A stretch of DNA of 64,000 bases from Forficula auricularia (Eukaryota > Arthropoda > Insecta > Dermaptera > Forficulidae): positions 14,740,789 through 14,804,788 of the forward strand of contig JALMQS010000153.1 in the NCBI GenBank assembly GCA_024734495.1. Direction: 5' to 3'. Positions 23,121 to 33,413 of the stretch are shown here, in pieces. Each line of letters begins with the position of its first letter. The first letter of the stretch is position 1. The position numbers and the translations under genes were made by a program. A model generated the notes under the pieces. The model was not told the origin of the DNA. It made no database searches and was given only the letters and a program-made list of their open reading frames with translations.

Positions 23121-23504
23121 CAGTATCATTATAAAAAGGAAAAAACTATCTATCTAGAATAGAAATAATTTTCCCAATAACTCTCTGCCACTAAATATCA
23201 AAAGAGGTGAATTCCTTATCAAATTACATGTATAATAAGTAATTCTATATCGATCGACTCTCGCTTTAGTCAGAACTATTTTCATATTCATAAAAAATGT
23301 AAGGCACTTCACTAAATTTAAGGGAAGTCAATGGAAAACCACCCTTGTGAAAAAATTTCCCTAGAAAAATTACAATGGAGAGAATACACTATATCTTTAC
23401 TAATCTCCAACGCTGGGAATCAAGTATGGCACTTGAAGAAGAAATAAATATTGCTTTATTTTATATTATATCATTATATGTATGGATAAAACATTTGAAA
23501 TAAT

Positions 23505-23575
23505 ACTTATAATATAATGTCGAAGATAATTTACCAAGAGGTTTGAAAATCTCCGAAATGTTCATATTGATACCA
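23505..23575 (-). pseudogene. Degenerate copy of the HMG-exon 3' end and splice donor
   Basis: The segment aligns without gaps to 24218-24280, the end of coding exon 1 and the start of its intron. By hand I count about 48 matches in 62 positions, of which about 29 in 37 lie in the exon part. On the minus strand it reads MNISEIFKPLG followed by GGTAAAT, against [11 protein letters not shown] followed by GGTGAGT, so reading frame and donor are both echoed. Similarity fades upstream and no acceptor is visible, so it is unlikely to be a working alternative exon. The hairpin element at about 23669-24218 lies between the two copies. A local duplication tied to that insertion is one explanation; chance similarity helped by the AT-rich intron words is another. 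Confidence 0.5.
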
Positions 23576-23738
23576 TATTCCAATATTATGGGTGTGAGTA
23601 AATCAATAAAAATAATAATAATTATAATATAATAAGATTGGAGTAATTTTTGGAGACGGGCTGATAAGTGAATTAAGTGGATATTGATGAGGCAGTCCAA
23701 AAAAGAAGAAGATAATTTACACTATCTTATTATTCATA

Positions 23739-23780
23739 AAACCGACGTTTCGGAGGCTATTCCCTCTTTCTTCAGGGTCT
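23739..23780 (-). ncRNA. Hammerhead-like motif, sense to the Sox pre-mRNA
   Basis: Minus strand: AGACC (stem I), CTGAAGA, A, AGAGG-GAATAG-CCTCC (stem II with one A-C mismatch), GAAACGTC, GGTTT (stem I). AGACC pairs with GGTTT over five bases including one G-U. Stem III would be ACGT with no loop, so it could only close between two molecules. Confidence 0.5.
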
Positions 23781-24102
23781 GTCTCGCTTTGCGCAGAGTT
23801 TATCTGAGAGGGGATTGTGGTTAATGATATGCACTTATATTAAAAAAAAATATTTCCAAATCATTATTACATTATAATTCTGCTGAGAATGAAATACAAG
23901 ATATTATTGTTACTACCACTGAAAGAGGAGACAGAGGGGAATGCCGCATTGGATTTCCTTCACTGACTTTTCTAAGTGAGTAGAATATTATTGATTAAAA
24001 AATTGTATACCATATAATTATATATTAATTGTATTTATATAAAAAAATAATTTGTAATGATCTTGATTGTAATGATGGCCAAATCCCATTTTAATTAATT
24101 AC

Positions 24103-24144
24103 AGACCCTGAAGAAGGAGGGAATAGCCTCCGAAACGTCGGTTT
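24103..24144 (+). ncRNA. Hammerhead-like motif, antisense to Sox
   Basis: AGACC, CTGAAGA, A, GGAGG-GAATAG-CCTCC, GAAACGTC, GGTTT. Stem II is five perfect pairs and stem I five. Same reservations as its mirror copy at 23739-23780. Confidence 0.5.
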
Positions 24145-24240
24145 TATGAATAAAAAGATAGTGTAAATTATCTTCTTCTTTTTTTTGGACTGTCTCATCA
24201 ATATCCACTTAATTATAATATAATGTTGAAGGGGACTCAC

Positions 24241-24595
24241 CAAGACGTTTGGAGATCTCTGAGTTGTGCATTTTAGGATTCTCCTGAGCAATCTTTCTCC
24301 GTTGTAATCGCGACCAGACCATAAACGCATTCATAGGCCTTTTGATATGATCTTCTTGATGTTTTTTGGCAGCAGCTGCAGCTGCTGCTGCGGCGGCCGC
24401 AGCGGCTGCTGAAGAGCCACTAATTGCTGAGGATGGACTGGTTGTGTGGCCAGAATTGACAGAAGAGACGGAAACAGACCCTGACGAGCCTCCGGTAGAC
24501 GGATATCCACCGTTACTGCTGCTTGTGCTGGTGTTGGCTGTTGATGTGGACAGATTGGGGGTGGTTGGGCCACCCCCCACGGTGTCCCCACCCAT
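24241..24595 (-). CDS. Sox21b: SoxB2 transcription factor, coding exon 1 (N-terminus and first half of HMG box)
   Basis: This exon encodes 118 residues plus one base. Residues 1-62 are rich in Gly, Ser and Thr and look disordered. Residues 63-76 are 14 alanines written with mixed GCN codons. After a short KKHQEDH linker the HMG box begins with [18 protein letters not shown] and runs to NSEISKRLG, where a phase-1 donor (GGTGAGT, minus strand) cuts it. RPMNAF is the DNA-wedge region of Sox proteins, and the sequence matches the SoxB class, closest to group B2. SoxB2 proteins are nuclear factors that bind CATTGT-like minor-groove sites and usually act as repressors in neural development. I chose the ATG at 24595 because the frame stays open to the acceptor at 24609-24610 and the candidate upstream leader exon adds no in-frame ATG after its last stop. 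The acceptor means only 13 nt of leader lie on this exon. Confidence 0.93.
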
Positions 24596-24608
24596 GCCAC
24601 CAGCCGCC
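24596..24608 (-). other. 5' untranslated 13 nt of first coding exon, with splice acceptor
   Basis: On the minus strand TTTGTGATTTGCAG precedes this stretch and makes a good acceptor, with a pyrimidine-rich run and a possible branch point (ATTTAAC) upstream. The 13 nt are in frame with the ATG at 24595. An internal start is likely because the candidate leader exon has no usable ATG. Confidence 0.7.
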
Positions 24609-24769
24609 CTGCAAATCACAAATTACATGATGTGTTAAATTCAATCGATAAAAAAAAATTAAATTAAATATTATTAAAAATTGTTGAAATATATCGGCGC
24701 TAGAAAGCAAAGCAATCTTGTTATATCTCGAAAAATGGAACTTTACAGGGAAGTAAAAAAACAATTTAA

Positions 24770-25291
24770 GGTAGTTCTTTCACAAATGAAAAAATTCAAG
24801 AAGTCTTCGAAACTTGGAATATTAGTCCTTAAAAGCATAATAAACACACTCTTAAAATTTGAAGACGATTTACCACACCAAACATGAAATAATTGCAATT
24901 AAAAATGAAATTTTTTACATATGGTAGATTGGGAAAGGGTGGGAAAATGATCATTATTTTATTTTTTTTCATTGAAGGACTTTCACTCATCTTGGTGAAA
25001 AACTAAAATTTGTTAGAATAATATACAGTAACTTAAAAAATAAAAGTGAAATTATTTAACTCGTAGTTTTGATAAAAAATAAAAAAAAAAAGCATTTTTG
25101 GGCGATTGTTTTTAGTGGAGGGGATATAAGATCAATCGCTTCGAAACGATCCATTGATAAAGAGGATATAGTAGTGTGAAAAGTACAGTCACGTTAAAAA
25201 CATAACCTGAAATTTTAGCACCTTTCAAATGTACCTATAGAGTGGTTACGAGGTTAAAACTTTGTGTGTGGATATTAGTGAAAGAACTACC
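24770..25291 (+). mobile_element. TTAA-flanked MITE, short copy
   Basis: Ends GGTAGTTCTTTCAC and GTGAAAGAACTACC are perfect 14-bp inverted repeats, flanked by TTAA on both sides. The body is about 80-85 percent identical by eye to 18510-19296. It lies about 160 nt upstream of the acceptor of Sox coding exon 1. Confidence 0.82.
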
Positions 25292-26884
25292 TTAAAGAAA
25301 GAAAGTTGTAACTCTTTTGTACTAGTCAAACACAGACGAGGTATGAATGCTAACAAAATATTGCCAGGAATATTATTTAATTATAAAAAGTAGCAGATTT
25401 TGATTTTTCAACATTTATCGTACATATGTTACCTAAATTATAGTTCATATAATTTTGAACGTCGTATCTACATAATTAATATTAGGAGAACGAGACCTTA
25501 ACCATTCGATGCCGTTTTTTCGATACTAATGATAGGTATAGTAGGTATCTAAAAGTGATATTCGTAATTTTTTGGAAATACAGAAAAATTGGTTTCTTTT
25601 CTCGATATAGTTATGTATAGTGAAATTTATATTATGGAACATTGTAAATTAAAAGTATTTCTTTATTTGTAGAAATTAAATTAATTAATTATTCGAATTT
25701 TAAATAAAGGCTGTCAGAAGCAATAAAACAACCTAAAATTTGGATTATTTTATTGTTGGTTTAATATCGTCAATATCGATTCGACATGCAGTATTTCGGC
25801 TAAGTCTTCTTCTAGCTTTGATCAGGATATCAAATCATTTCATTCGAAGAAATCTTTATAAAAATTTGGTGGTGCTTCCTATTTGATATCAAAAACTGCA
25901 ATTAACCTCAGCAAAGCATATATTATTTAATTAGCAATTTTTTGGTATTTCTTTTAGAAGCTATGTTTTGCTTTTAGCTACCCTTAATCAAAATTCGGAT
26001 AATTACCTATAAGACAGCCAGTTCCACTCACTTCTATCTTAATAAAATTAATTAATTACTATATTACAATCAACATTAAGGTAGTATTTATTAATAGAAC
26101 AATGAAAATATTTGCTGTGTTTAGAATATACCTATAGGAGCCTAGAAAAATAATGTGGCTCTCTGGGCTGGAGACTTGAGTTCAAGTCCCGCAAACTTAC
26201 ATTAATTTACACTAAACATACACAAATATAAATGTAACTAAAGAATCACAAAAGAATTATATTGTGTTGGTAAAATAGATATTATTCCAGGTCATGAACA
26301 AAATACTACATAGAAATTCAGAGGGTAAATAAATTTGCGGCACAATTCATGAGTTGATTGACCAGAAAAAGCTTTCTCCAATAGAAAAATGTAAACAGAA
26401 TGAAAAACCAGCAAAACCTCTTGCGAGGACCTTGATTTTGAAGCATTGATAGGTATTGATGATTTGAAAGGATTTTAGGGATATAATTCTCAAAAGAAAA
26501 ATATTAATGAAAAAATTTCATTAGAATCATAAGGTTTCTGCCGCTATTTTTTAAATATTATCCGGTGTTCCTAACTTTCAACGTCAAAATGTATAGTAAT
26601 CTAGGCGACTTTTTGCCATTTTTGAATATTCAAGAGTTAGATAGACTTAATGCCTCGCTTAAAGCTAAAGTGGTTTCCATGCCATAGGAAATACAAATAC
26701 ACATAGGATATTTATCTATTAGCATAATCAATAAATCAATCAATATCTATATAGAAATCTGTAAAAGTAGGAATTTTATTTCCATTACTAGGGAACAAAC
26801 TTAACCTCATTAGTTACTAGTATTAGTTATAAAAATTTTCTTGTCGTTTTGAGAGTAGCAGTGTTTTTTTTTTAGGATAAATTA
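25292..26884. other. AT-rich intron sequence, nearly nothing recognised
   Basis: Only a weak hammerhead-like inverse (TTTCGGCTAAGTCTTCTTC then GATCAGGA, about 25794-25830, minus strand; core CTGATCA) is of note, and it is too degraded to call. Confidence 0.4.
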
Positions 26885-27165
26885 AAAAAGATGTTTTCTG
26901 CTTGATGAAAGTTAACATAAGCCAATATAAATATCTATATATCTATATAGGTATAATACATATACTCATATACAATATATTACATTTTTGTTAGAGACTA
27001 TAGTTTCGAAGGCCTTGGCTTTATCTTTATAAATAAGACTGAAGCTGAAACCCAAGCCTTGGAAACTATAGTCTCTATCAAATAAAATTTTATAAATACG
27101 TATACAGATATTCATTTATACTTATATACTAAGTGTACGTTTATTTGCATCAGGTAGAAGATTAG
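26885..27165. mobile_element. Family-B inverted unit with hammerhead-like motif
   Basis: Ends TTTTCTGCTTGATGAAAG (about 26893) and inverted TTTGCATCAGGTAGAAG (about 27151). In the middle, GAGACTATAGTTTCGAAGG and CCTTGGAAACTATAGTCTC form an inverted pair. Confidence 0.55.
27036..27076 (+). ncRNA. Hammerhead-like motif (family B), core altered
   Basis: AGA, CTGAAGC (last core A is C), stem II worn, GAAACTATAGTC (12 nt; AC/GT stem III with TATA loop), TCT pairing with AGA. Predicted inactive. Confidence 0.4.
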
Positions 27166-27370
27166 CCCAACTGCAAAATTCGTCTGTCACTTGTGAAATA
27201 AATAAATTAGGGGCGTGAAATTTACAGTTAAGTTAAAGTATATCTATTAATTTTATTTAAAATGAAAAAGTAAAATAAAATTTTTATTAAGTCGAAATTT
27301 GTGGAAAATTAAATTTTTTTGAGATCGTAAATTAAAAATATTTAAAATAGAGGCTCTCTATCTATATTAA

Positions 27371-27738
27371 ATATGTATGATGCATTAAAAACCCGTTTTT
27401 AGTAAGAACGGGTTCTTACTAATTAAAACGCGTTTCACTGAATAGCTTTGTGGCAACTAGAATTTACTAATGTTGGTTGAGTTTGGTTGAAAGAACTAGA
27501 ATCTTCACCTTTGACCTTCAACCATGAAATTTTTAAACGAAAATGTCAAAAATTACATACTCTACAACTTTTTTCTAATTTTTGACATTATCGTTAAAAA
27601 TTTTTTGAAAATAAAAACCCAAAATGAGGCGGAAGGTCAAAAGTGAAGATTCTAGACTTTTGAAACAAACTCAACCAACATCAGTAGATTCTAGTTGCCA
27701 TAAAGGTATTCAGTGAAACGCGTTTTATCTATATATGT
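27371..27738. repeat. Foldback element, family F1, copy 3
   Basis: Diverged copy with the same AACGCGTTTCACTGAATAG start and inverted end ATTCAGTGAAACGCG. It has no coding capacity. Confidence 0.75.
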
Positions 27739-28344
27739 ATATAGGTTTTTGTGTTATTAATTGAAAAGTTTTTGTTTTGCCGAGAGTAGCAGAGTTGTTG
27801 ATTCACAAAGAGAAACAAAGAGGTTGTCCTCTGCTTGATGCAAATAAACATACACATATATATATCGAGATGATGAAATATTTGCAGAATTATTTACTGA
27901 ATTATTATAAGTATTTATTTATTTTGTGTTATTTCTCTAATTGATGAAGTTTATCTATCCATTTATTATTATTAACCTCTTTCCAATCAAGGTGAGACCA
28001 TGAGCGGTCGCATATCAAATCTATGATGTTGGTAATTAAAAATTTTTAAAATTAATTTTTAGTTAGTTTTATCGTCTTAACGATAAACCTATAAAAAATT
28101 ATTTTATCGTTTTTTGTTTAGTTTTTTAATATTTTTAAACAAAATGTAAAATAGAACATAATATGTAGTTCAATTATAAGTTGTCTTTTTAATTTGACAT
28201 TTATTTATTAGTAGATGTCGTAGTCGTTGGTCATAAAACCTGAGAGAAGGTGTCTTTACGACCCGCACCTTTAGGTCTGTTTTATTGAAAATGGAATATT
28301 TTAAATATATAATTAGAAAAGTGGCATGAATAGGAGGGATTATA

Positions 28345-28650
28345 AAAATGGCATTGATTCAGGTTGAATACGGCAAGGTATTTACGACCGGAGGGACGAG
28401 GGCCATTATAAAACCCAACCGGATCTGCTCACCGGGGCAGCATCAGCAGAGGAACATCACACTTGTGAGGGCCTCCGTGCCAGGGGCTCCCTCCTTAATT
28501 GGAAACCCTGAACAAATCTGCTCCTTCTCATTATTAATTACATCAGTATACATTCACAAGTTGTTGGTGAACCATGCCCTGCACAATGTCTCTAATGGCA
28601 TAAGCAAAGTAATAAACCCGTGCGCACATCACACGACTTTCCTTTAAGCA
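28345..28650. other. GC-balanced unique island, strong candidate conserved element
   Basis: The composition changes sharply from the flanks. It contains CCATTATAAAACC (homeobox/Caudal-like), CATTAATTACATC, GCACAATGTC (Sox-type ACAAT) and GCCCTGCACAATG. The plus-strand frame of 99 codons (28348-28647) begins with ATG but resembles no family I know and has no splice or promoter support. It lies in the first Sox intron, about 4 kb upstream of the first coding exon. An enhancer is my best guess; a small unknown gene is possible. Confidence 0.35.
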
Positions 28651-28924
28651 TCACTTTTATAACAAATTAAAATTTAATAGAATAATAAATAAATAAAAAT
28701 TATGTATGTATATATTCTAATAAAAAATAGTAATTAATTGTAGGCGGGTGAATATGAGGGGCTCAAGCCCTCACTTGTTTAATAAATAAATGAAAAAAAC
28801 TTTGAATAATTCTCAAAATTTTACTCTTTTTTTAAACATTAAATATTTAATTTCCTTATTCTTATTTTTAAATGAAAATTATATTAAAAAATCAAATGTT
28901 TATAAATAGGTAAGTATTTTTACT

Positions 28925-29430
28925 TCATCATACAGGGTATGGTCAAGTATTGTAATCTTGCAGGAAAAAAGTGGTTTATTTGCTTCTTTTTTTCGAAATA
29001 TCTTAAAAAACGGCTGAAACTAATTTCATTAAAAAAATTGAGCGAAGCCATGGCATTTCGGTCTACAAAAAACCCTAACAAGGGAACATCGAAAAAATTA
29101 TATTTTTCGAGATAATAATTGTTTTGTCAAAATGTCTGTTAGTCTGACTGTTATTCTGTTAGTCTGTGCTTAGCAAATTGAGTCGACATAGCTCAAAAAC
29201 TAGTGTGAATCTCAAAACCAAATTTCCCATTTGTAGTTTTAGTTCATTGAGATTAAGAGCTGATTAGATTTTGGTGCATATCAACCCAAACTTAAGGGGG
29301 GTGGAGGGGGAGGGGGTTAAAAATTAAAAAACTAGACCCTTGTACCAAACTCAACCAAATTTTGTATACATAATGAATGGGCCCCCAGAAGTCTAAAAAT
29401 GCAAAAACTAACCCCCCCTTACATGATTAT
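28925..29430 (+). repeat. Repeat family G, copy 2
   Basis: Collinear with 6365-6960: CGAAATATCTTAAAAAACGG, AACATCGAAAAAATTATATT, CTGTTAGTCTGTGCTTAGC and ACCAAACTCAACCAAATTTT. Confidence 0.7.
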
Positions 29431-30599
29431 AAATACTTTTATTAAATATTAAATATAAGTGAGGGGCCAGGTTGTATGGTAAAGTCAAGTGGATGGCCAC
29501 ATCAGAAAGTGTCAGTTTATTATTATATTATTAATTGAGCAATTCTTGTGTACAGGATGATTATTCATGATTGCGTAACAAAAATTAGAATAATAAAATA
29601 TGTAAATTTGTAGCCACAGCATCTCATTATTTTGGGAACATTAGCGATTTTCGCAATTTTCAAAAAATAACTCGAAAACTACGAGACTTTTATTTAAAAG
29701 AATTTTTAGGTTCTGGACCGTCACAAACTGGCCTAACCCCTGTTTACGGTTTATCCCTGAATATATAATTTAATTTCCTTGGGATGTCTTAATTAATTTC
29801 AATATATAAATTATTTGTAATAAACTAGTGTGGGATTGTTTAGGGGTATTTTAGAGAGCGCTGTGGAAAAGAAAATTTCTCAGATAATTAAGTGAAAGAC
29901 TTGGCATGGGATAGAGAAGAGTAGAAGCTGGTTGATGGGTCAAAACAGTCTTAAGACTGTACAGTATATACATCTATGATGGATGATGATGATGATACAT
30001 GCCATAAATAATTATTTTATATTTTAATATCTTCGTTGGATACGCCTATATGTTAGACAACCAGTATATTTTTTTCAACAAAATGTTTTATTTCCATATT
30101 AAAATTTTACATTTTTATTTTTTATTTTACAATTATTTGAGCTTCGAGTAAATAAATACTCCCTTCCCATGTCCATATTTACAACAATGTTCTTTTTTAT
30201 TTTATTTAATCATTTATATAAATTTTAGTGGGAAAATTTTGAAAAAACCCATAGACAACCAGCATTAAAATTAATTATATAAATTTTAGAGTTTCGGCTG
30301 AAACCATCTCTAAATAAGTAATTTATTATTAAATACATTATTATTAGAATACACAACATTTTAATTTTTATAACTGCTTCGTATTTTTTTATTTTACATT
30401 CATTTTGGAAAACTCAAAATTGACTTTCGTAATCCTCCTTTTTTTTAACCGAGACTCATTCAAAAAATGCTCTAATTTGTTATTTATCAGATATATCTTA
30501 TAATAGATAAAAATTTCAAAAGATTTTTTTCTAAGAGAATAGGAGATTTCATTTTTAAGAGAAAATTTTTGAGGTTGTACTCTTTATTTACTTGTTAGA

Positions 30600-30872
30600 G
30601 ATTATAGTTTCGAAGGTTTAAGCTTTAACGTCGGTCTTTTTAAATAGAAATATTTTATCTGTTCTTCCTCGTGGGTAGAATGTACTCAAATGGATGCAAA
30701 TTTTAGTAATAATAAATAGAGTATTTGTTTGTAAGGGAAAAAATGTTAGATAGGTACGAAACAAATTTGTGTTCAATCGGGTATTTGTACCAATGAGAAA
30801 GATTAGATGAAATATTTGCAATTAATAAGACTGAAGATAAAGGGCAAGCCTTAGAAATGATAAATGGTCTCT
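30600..30872. repeat. Inverted family-B unit with worn hammerhead-like motifs
   Basis: GAGATTATAGTTTCGAAGG at 30597-30615 and, inverted, CCTTAGAAATGATAAATGG at the other end, as in 26995-27085. The plus-strand motif at 30828-30872 reads AGA, CTGAAGATA, AAGG-GCAAG-CCTT, GAAATGATAAATGGTC, TCT. Confidence 0.5.
30828..30872 (+). ncRNA. Hammerhead-like motif (family B)
   Basis: Core CTGAAGA and GAAA are intact, AGA pairs with TCT, and AAGG pairs with CCTT. Stem III has a longer loop than in other copies. Confidence 0.4.
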
Positions 30873-30912
30873 AACAATTAAATTACATATGGTAAATATA
30901 TGGGTATTTATT

Positions 30913-31497
30913 AGGGTGGTCCTTATTTTGGATATTTTTGAATATTTACGTTGACAGGGGCTCATATGGTTAGAAATAAATAAAAAAAATATCCCCCAAG
31001 TTTCAATTCTCTATCTCAATTTTAACCTAGTGTGCTATACATCGATTAAGTTTCCCATCTAAATATTATAACATGGGGTTTTGGCATTGGACAATCAATT
31101 TTTTATTCGGCCAAAGTATCGGTTCAAAAAATTTGAAACTCTCTAGACTTTATCCTTATAATAGTAGCTATCCCTCAGAATTTTTACAGATTTTTAGCTA
31201 TTATAATTTTGGAGTCTATAACTTTCTAATACTAAGTAATATTCTGAAGGATAGTTACTATTATTAGGATAAAGTCTACAGAGTTTCAAATTTTTTGAAC
31301 CATTATTTTGGCCGGAATAAAAAATTGATCGTTCAATGCCAAAAACCCCATGTTATTTAAATGGGAAACTTAATCGCTGTGTAGAACTAGGTTAAAATTG
31401 AGATAGAGACTTAAAACTTGGGGGATATTTTTTATTTATTTCGAGCCATATGAGCCTCTGTCTCAAAATTCGAAAATTCCCAAAATAAGGACACCAT
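30913..31497. repeat. Long foldback element, about 270-bp arms
   Basis: Ends AGGGTGGTCCTTATTTTGG and CCAAAATAAGGACACCAT. Internal arms include AAACATGGGGTTTTTGGCAT-type words and ATTCGGCCAAAGTATCGGTT with their inverses. The 64-codon plus-strand frame across the centre is an artefact. Confidence 0.85.
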
Positions 31498-32280
31498 AGT
31501 ATTTATAGATATACCTATAGTATGTTTATTTGCATCAAGAAGAGGACAGACAGACTCAATGATTTATTCGTAAGATGAAAATTAAAACTAATAAAATTAA
31601 ATAAATAATTAAATAAAATGCATATATCTACATAATTGTTAACCAGATCGAGCTAGAGAGTATTATTCTCTCTGATTGAACTCACACTCTTTTTGCTTAG
31701 TCCATTTATAACACAAATTAAAATTAATTTTGTTTACACTAATTTTAGTATACCTATCTTGAAATCTTAATTCATTTGTTTTTTCTACCTTTTTTTTATG
31801 ATTAAATGACATTTAAAAAAGCAAAGGAACACGCAAACCGGACGTTGTTTTTTTTTTTTTTTTTTAATTTCATTTTTCAATTTTCTTCTTAAAACTCGAG
31901 AAATTAAATAAATAAATTAAAAAAATAATAATAATTATTCAGCGTGACTGTGATTCTACTTTAAGATTTACTTCCAAATGATTTTCAGAAAATATTTTCT
32001 CATAATATTTTATCTATTTATTTATTTTTTTTTTATCTTAAATAAATAAATTCCAGAAAATATTATGAAGCAGTTGTTTTAGTAATAATTAATATTTGAA
32101 TGATAAATAAGAAATTAAGATTATTAAATAACAGTGCTATTTTACGTGCTAATCCTTAGAAATTGAACTTTTGTTGGGAAAACGTCTTTTAATGACCACC
32201 AATATGGAAGGCAGAAGAAAGGGTGTTTGTTACCTCTTAACCCTATATGTTAGCTATAATAATTTATCATAACTTATAAC

Positions 32281-33405
32281 TAGAGACCGGATTCCTATGC
32301 AATTGCATATTTTGTTTGCCGCCACATACGACCCAGGGGATCAATTATCTATCCGAATCATGCATCTAGGATACTGTGGGTTAAATTTTATACTGCATAT
32401 TTTTGCATATTTGAGTAATATTGCATAAAATTGTATATTTTAAGAATATTGCATAAAATTGCATATTTGAAGGATTTTTTGTCAAATAATGCCTATTTCG
32501 CACCAAATACAGATTATTTAAAAGTAAATTTTCGGAGAAAGAATGAAAAAAATGAAGAAATCAAACAAGAGGACACTAATTTAAATTCGAAGAAAACTGA
32601 AATAGGTCTCAACGATAAGAGTGTATTGTTGGACTAGGAAGTAATTACAAAGGATGTGAACGTAGTTACAAAACAACAACACACTGATTTTTCTTTTTAT
32701 TCAGTTGTTGTTTCATTTGACTAGATACTTTCCTCTATACGAAAATGACGAAAAATTTCCAACGGGGGTTTTAAGTTACTTTAAATTTTCCCCTATTACG
32801 TCTGAGGATGTGGACCGCTCCTTTTCATCGTATAAATCAATTTTAAGTGACCGTAGACATAATAACCTGAAGATAATTGAGAAAAATACTTGTAAACATA
32901 AATAATTCACAATTACAATCAAATTTTAATTATTTTTGAGATCCTTTGTTAATTTTTTTTAACGGGCTTCGGACATTTTGGACATTTAGTGTTGAAGTGT
33001 GTGTAAATTAGTGTAGGGATCAGAATATAGCCGGTAAAATATTTGCAAATAAAAGCAATAGAATAATCGTGTCTGTTAAATAAAATTACCTCCCCGGCAC
33101 CCACCCCGTAATTTTTCGTTCACATTTTTCGAAACATTATTATATTTATTATGTTGATTTTATTCAAGACCACCTATTATTTCTTTGAATTTAAAGATTT
33201 TTTTAATATTTATATTAAGTGTAATGAGAATTTTGGGCAATTTTTAACGCAATAAAAGTAAATATTTGACACTTGGTGTCTATAGCTTACTTTATCAGTT
33301 TATTCTTTTAATAGCACTCCTTCAAATATATAGTATTTCAGCATTTTTAACTGTATATTTTAAGGCATATTTTGACACTTTTACTGCATAAAAATCTGGT
33401 CTCTA
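32281..33405 (+). mobile_element. hAT transposon, degraded, with perfect 8-bp target duplication
   Basis: Inverted ends TAGAGACCGGATTCCTATGC and, at the right, GCATAAAAATCTGGTCTCTA. The duplication CTTATAAC is identical at 32273-32280 and 33406-33413. At 1125 bp it is shorter than an autonomous hAT element, and its reading frame is broken, but the C-terminal dimerisation region survives. Confidence 0.92.
32705..32905 (+). pseudogene. hAT transposase C-terminal dimerisation region (remnant)
   Basis: The frame contains FKFSPITSEDVDRSFSSYK and ILSDRRHNNLK. The pattern P-T-S-x-x-V-E/D-R-x-F-S, then LSDRR and NL, is the hAT C-terminal dimerisation motif, in the style of BED-finger/CGBP1-like insect transposases. 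The D for E change in VDRSF is conservative. An upstream piece in another frame (32431-32637, FLSNNAYFAPNTDYLKVNFR) may belong to the same protein. There is no intact transposase. Confidence 0.8.
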
Positions 33406-33413
33406 CTTATAAC

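Larger units (their letters stand above)
23669..24218. repeat. Palindrome in the Sox intron next to the HMG-exon donor
   Basis: Left arm about 23669-23780 and right arm about 24101-24218 match over roughly 110 nt (TTAAGTGGATATTGATGAG, AAGATAATTTACACTATCTT, GTTTCGGAGGCTATTCCCTC), with a loop of about 320 nt. The right arm ends about 22 nt from the donor at 24240. Each arm holds a hammerhead-like motif. Confidence 0.85.

Noticed and set aside
24209..24619. Extending the Sox reading frame upstream of 24595 and through the donor
   Set aside because: The upstream part would start on GTG inside the splice acceptor, and the downstream part reads through a consensus donor into the intron and ends the HMG box early.
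24366..24638. 90-codon plus-strand ORF rich in alanine
   Set aside because: It is the antisense shadow of the Sox exon; the alanines come from the reverse complement of the GCN tract.
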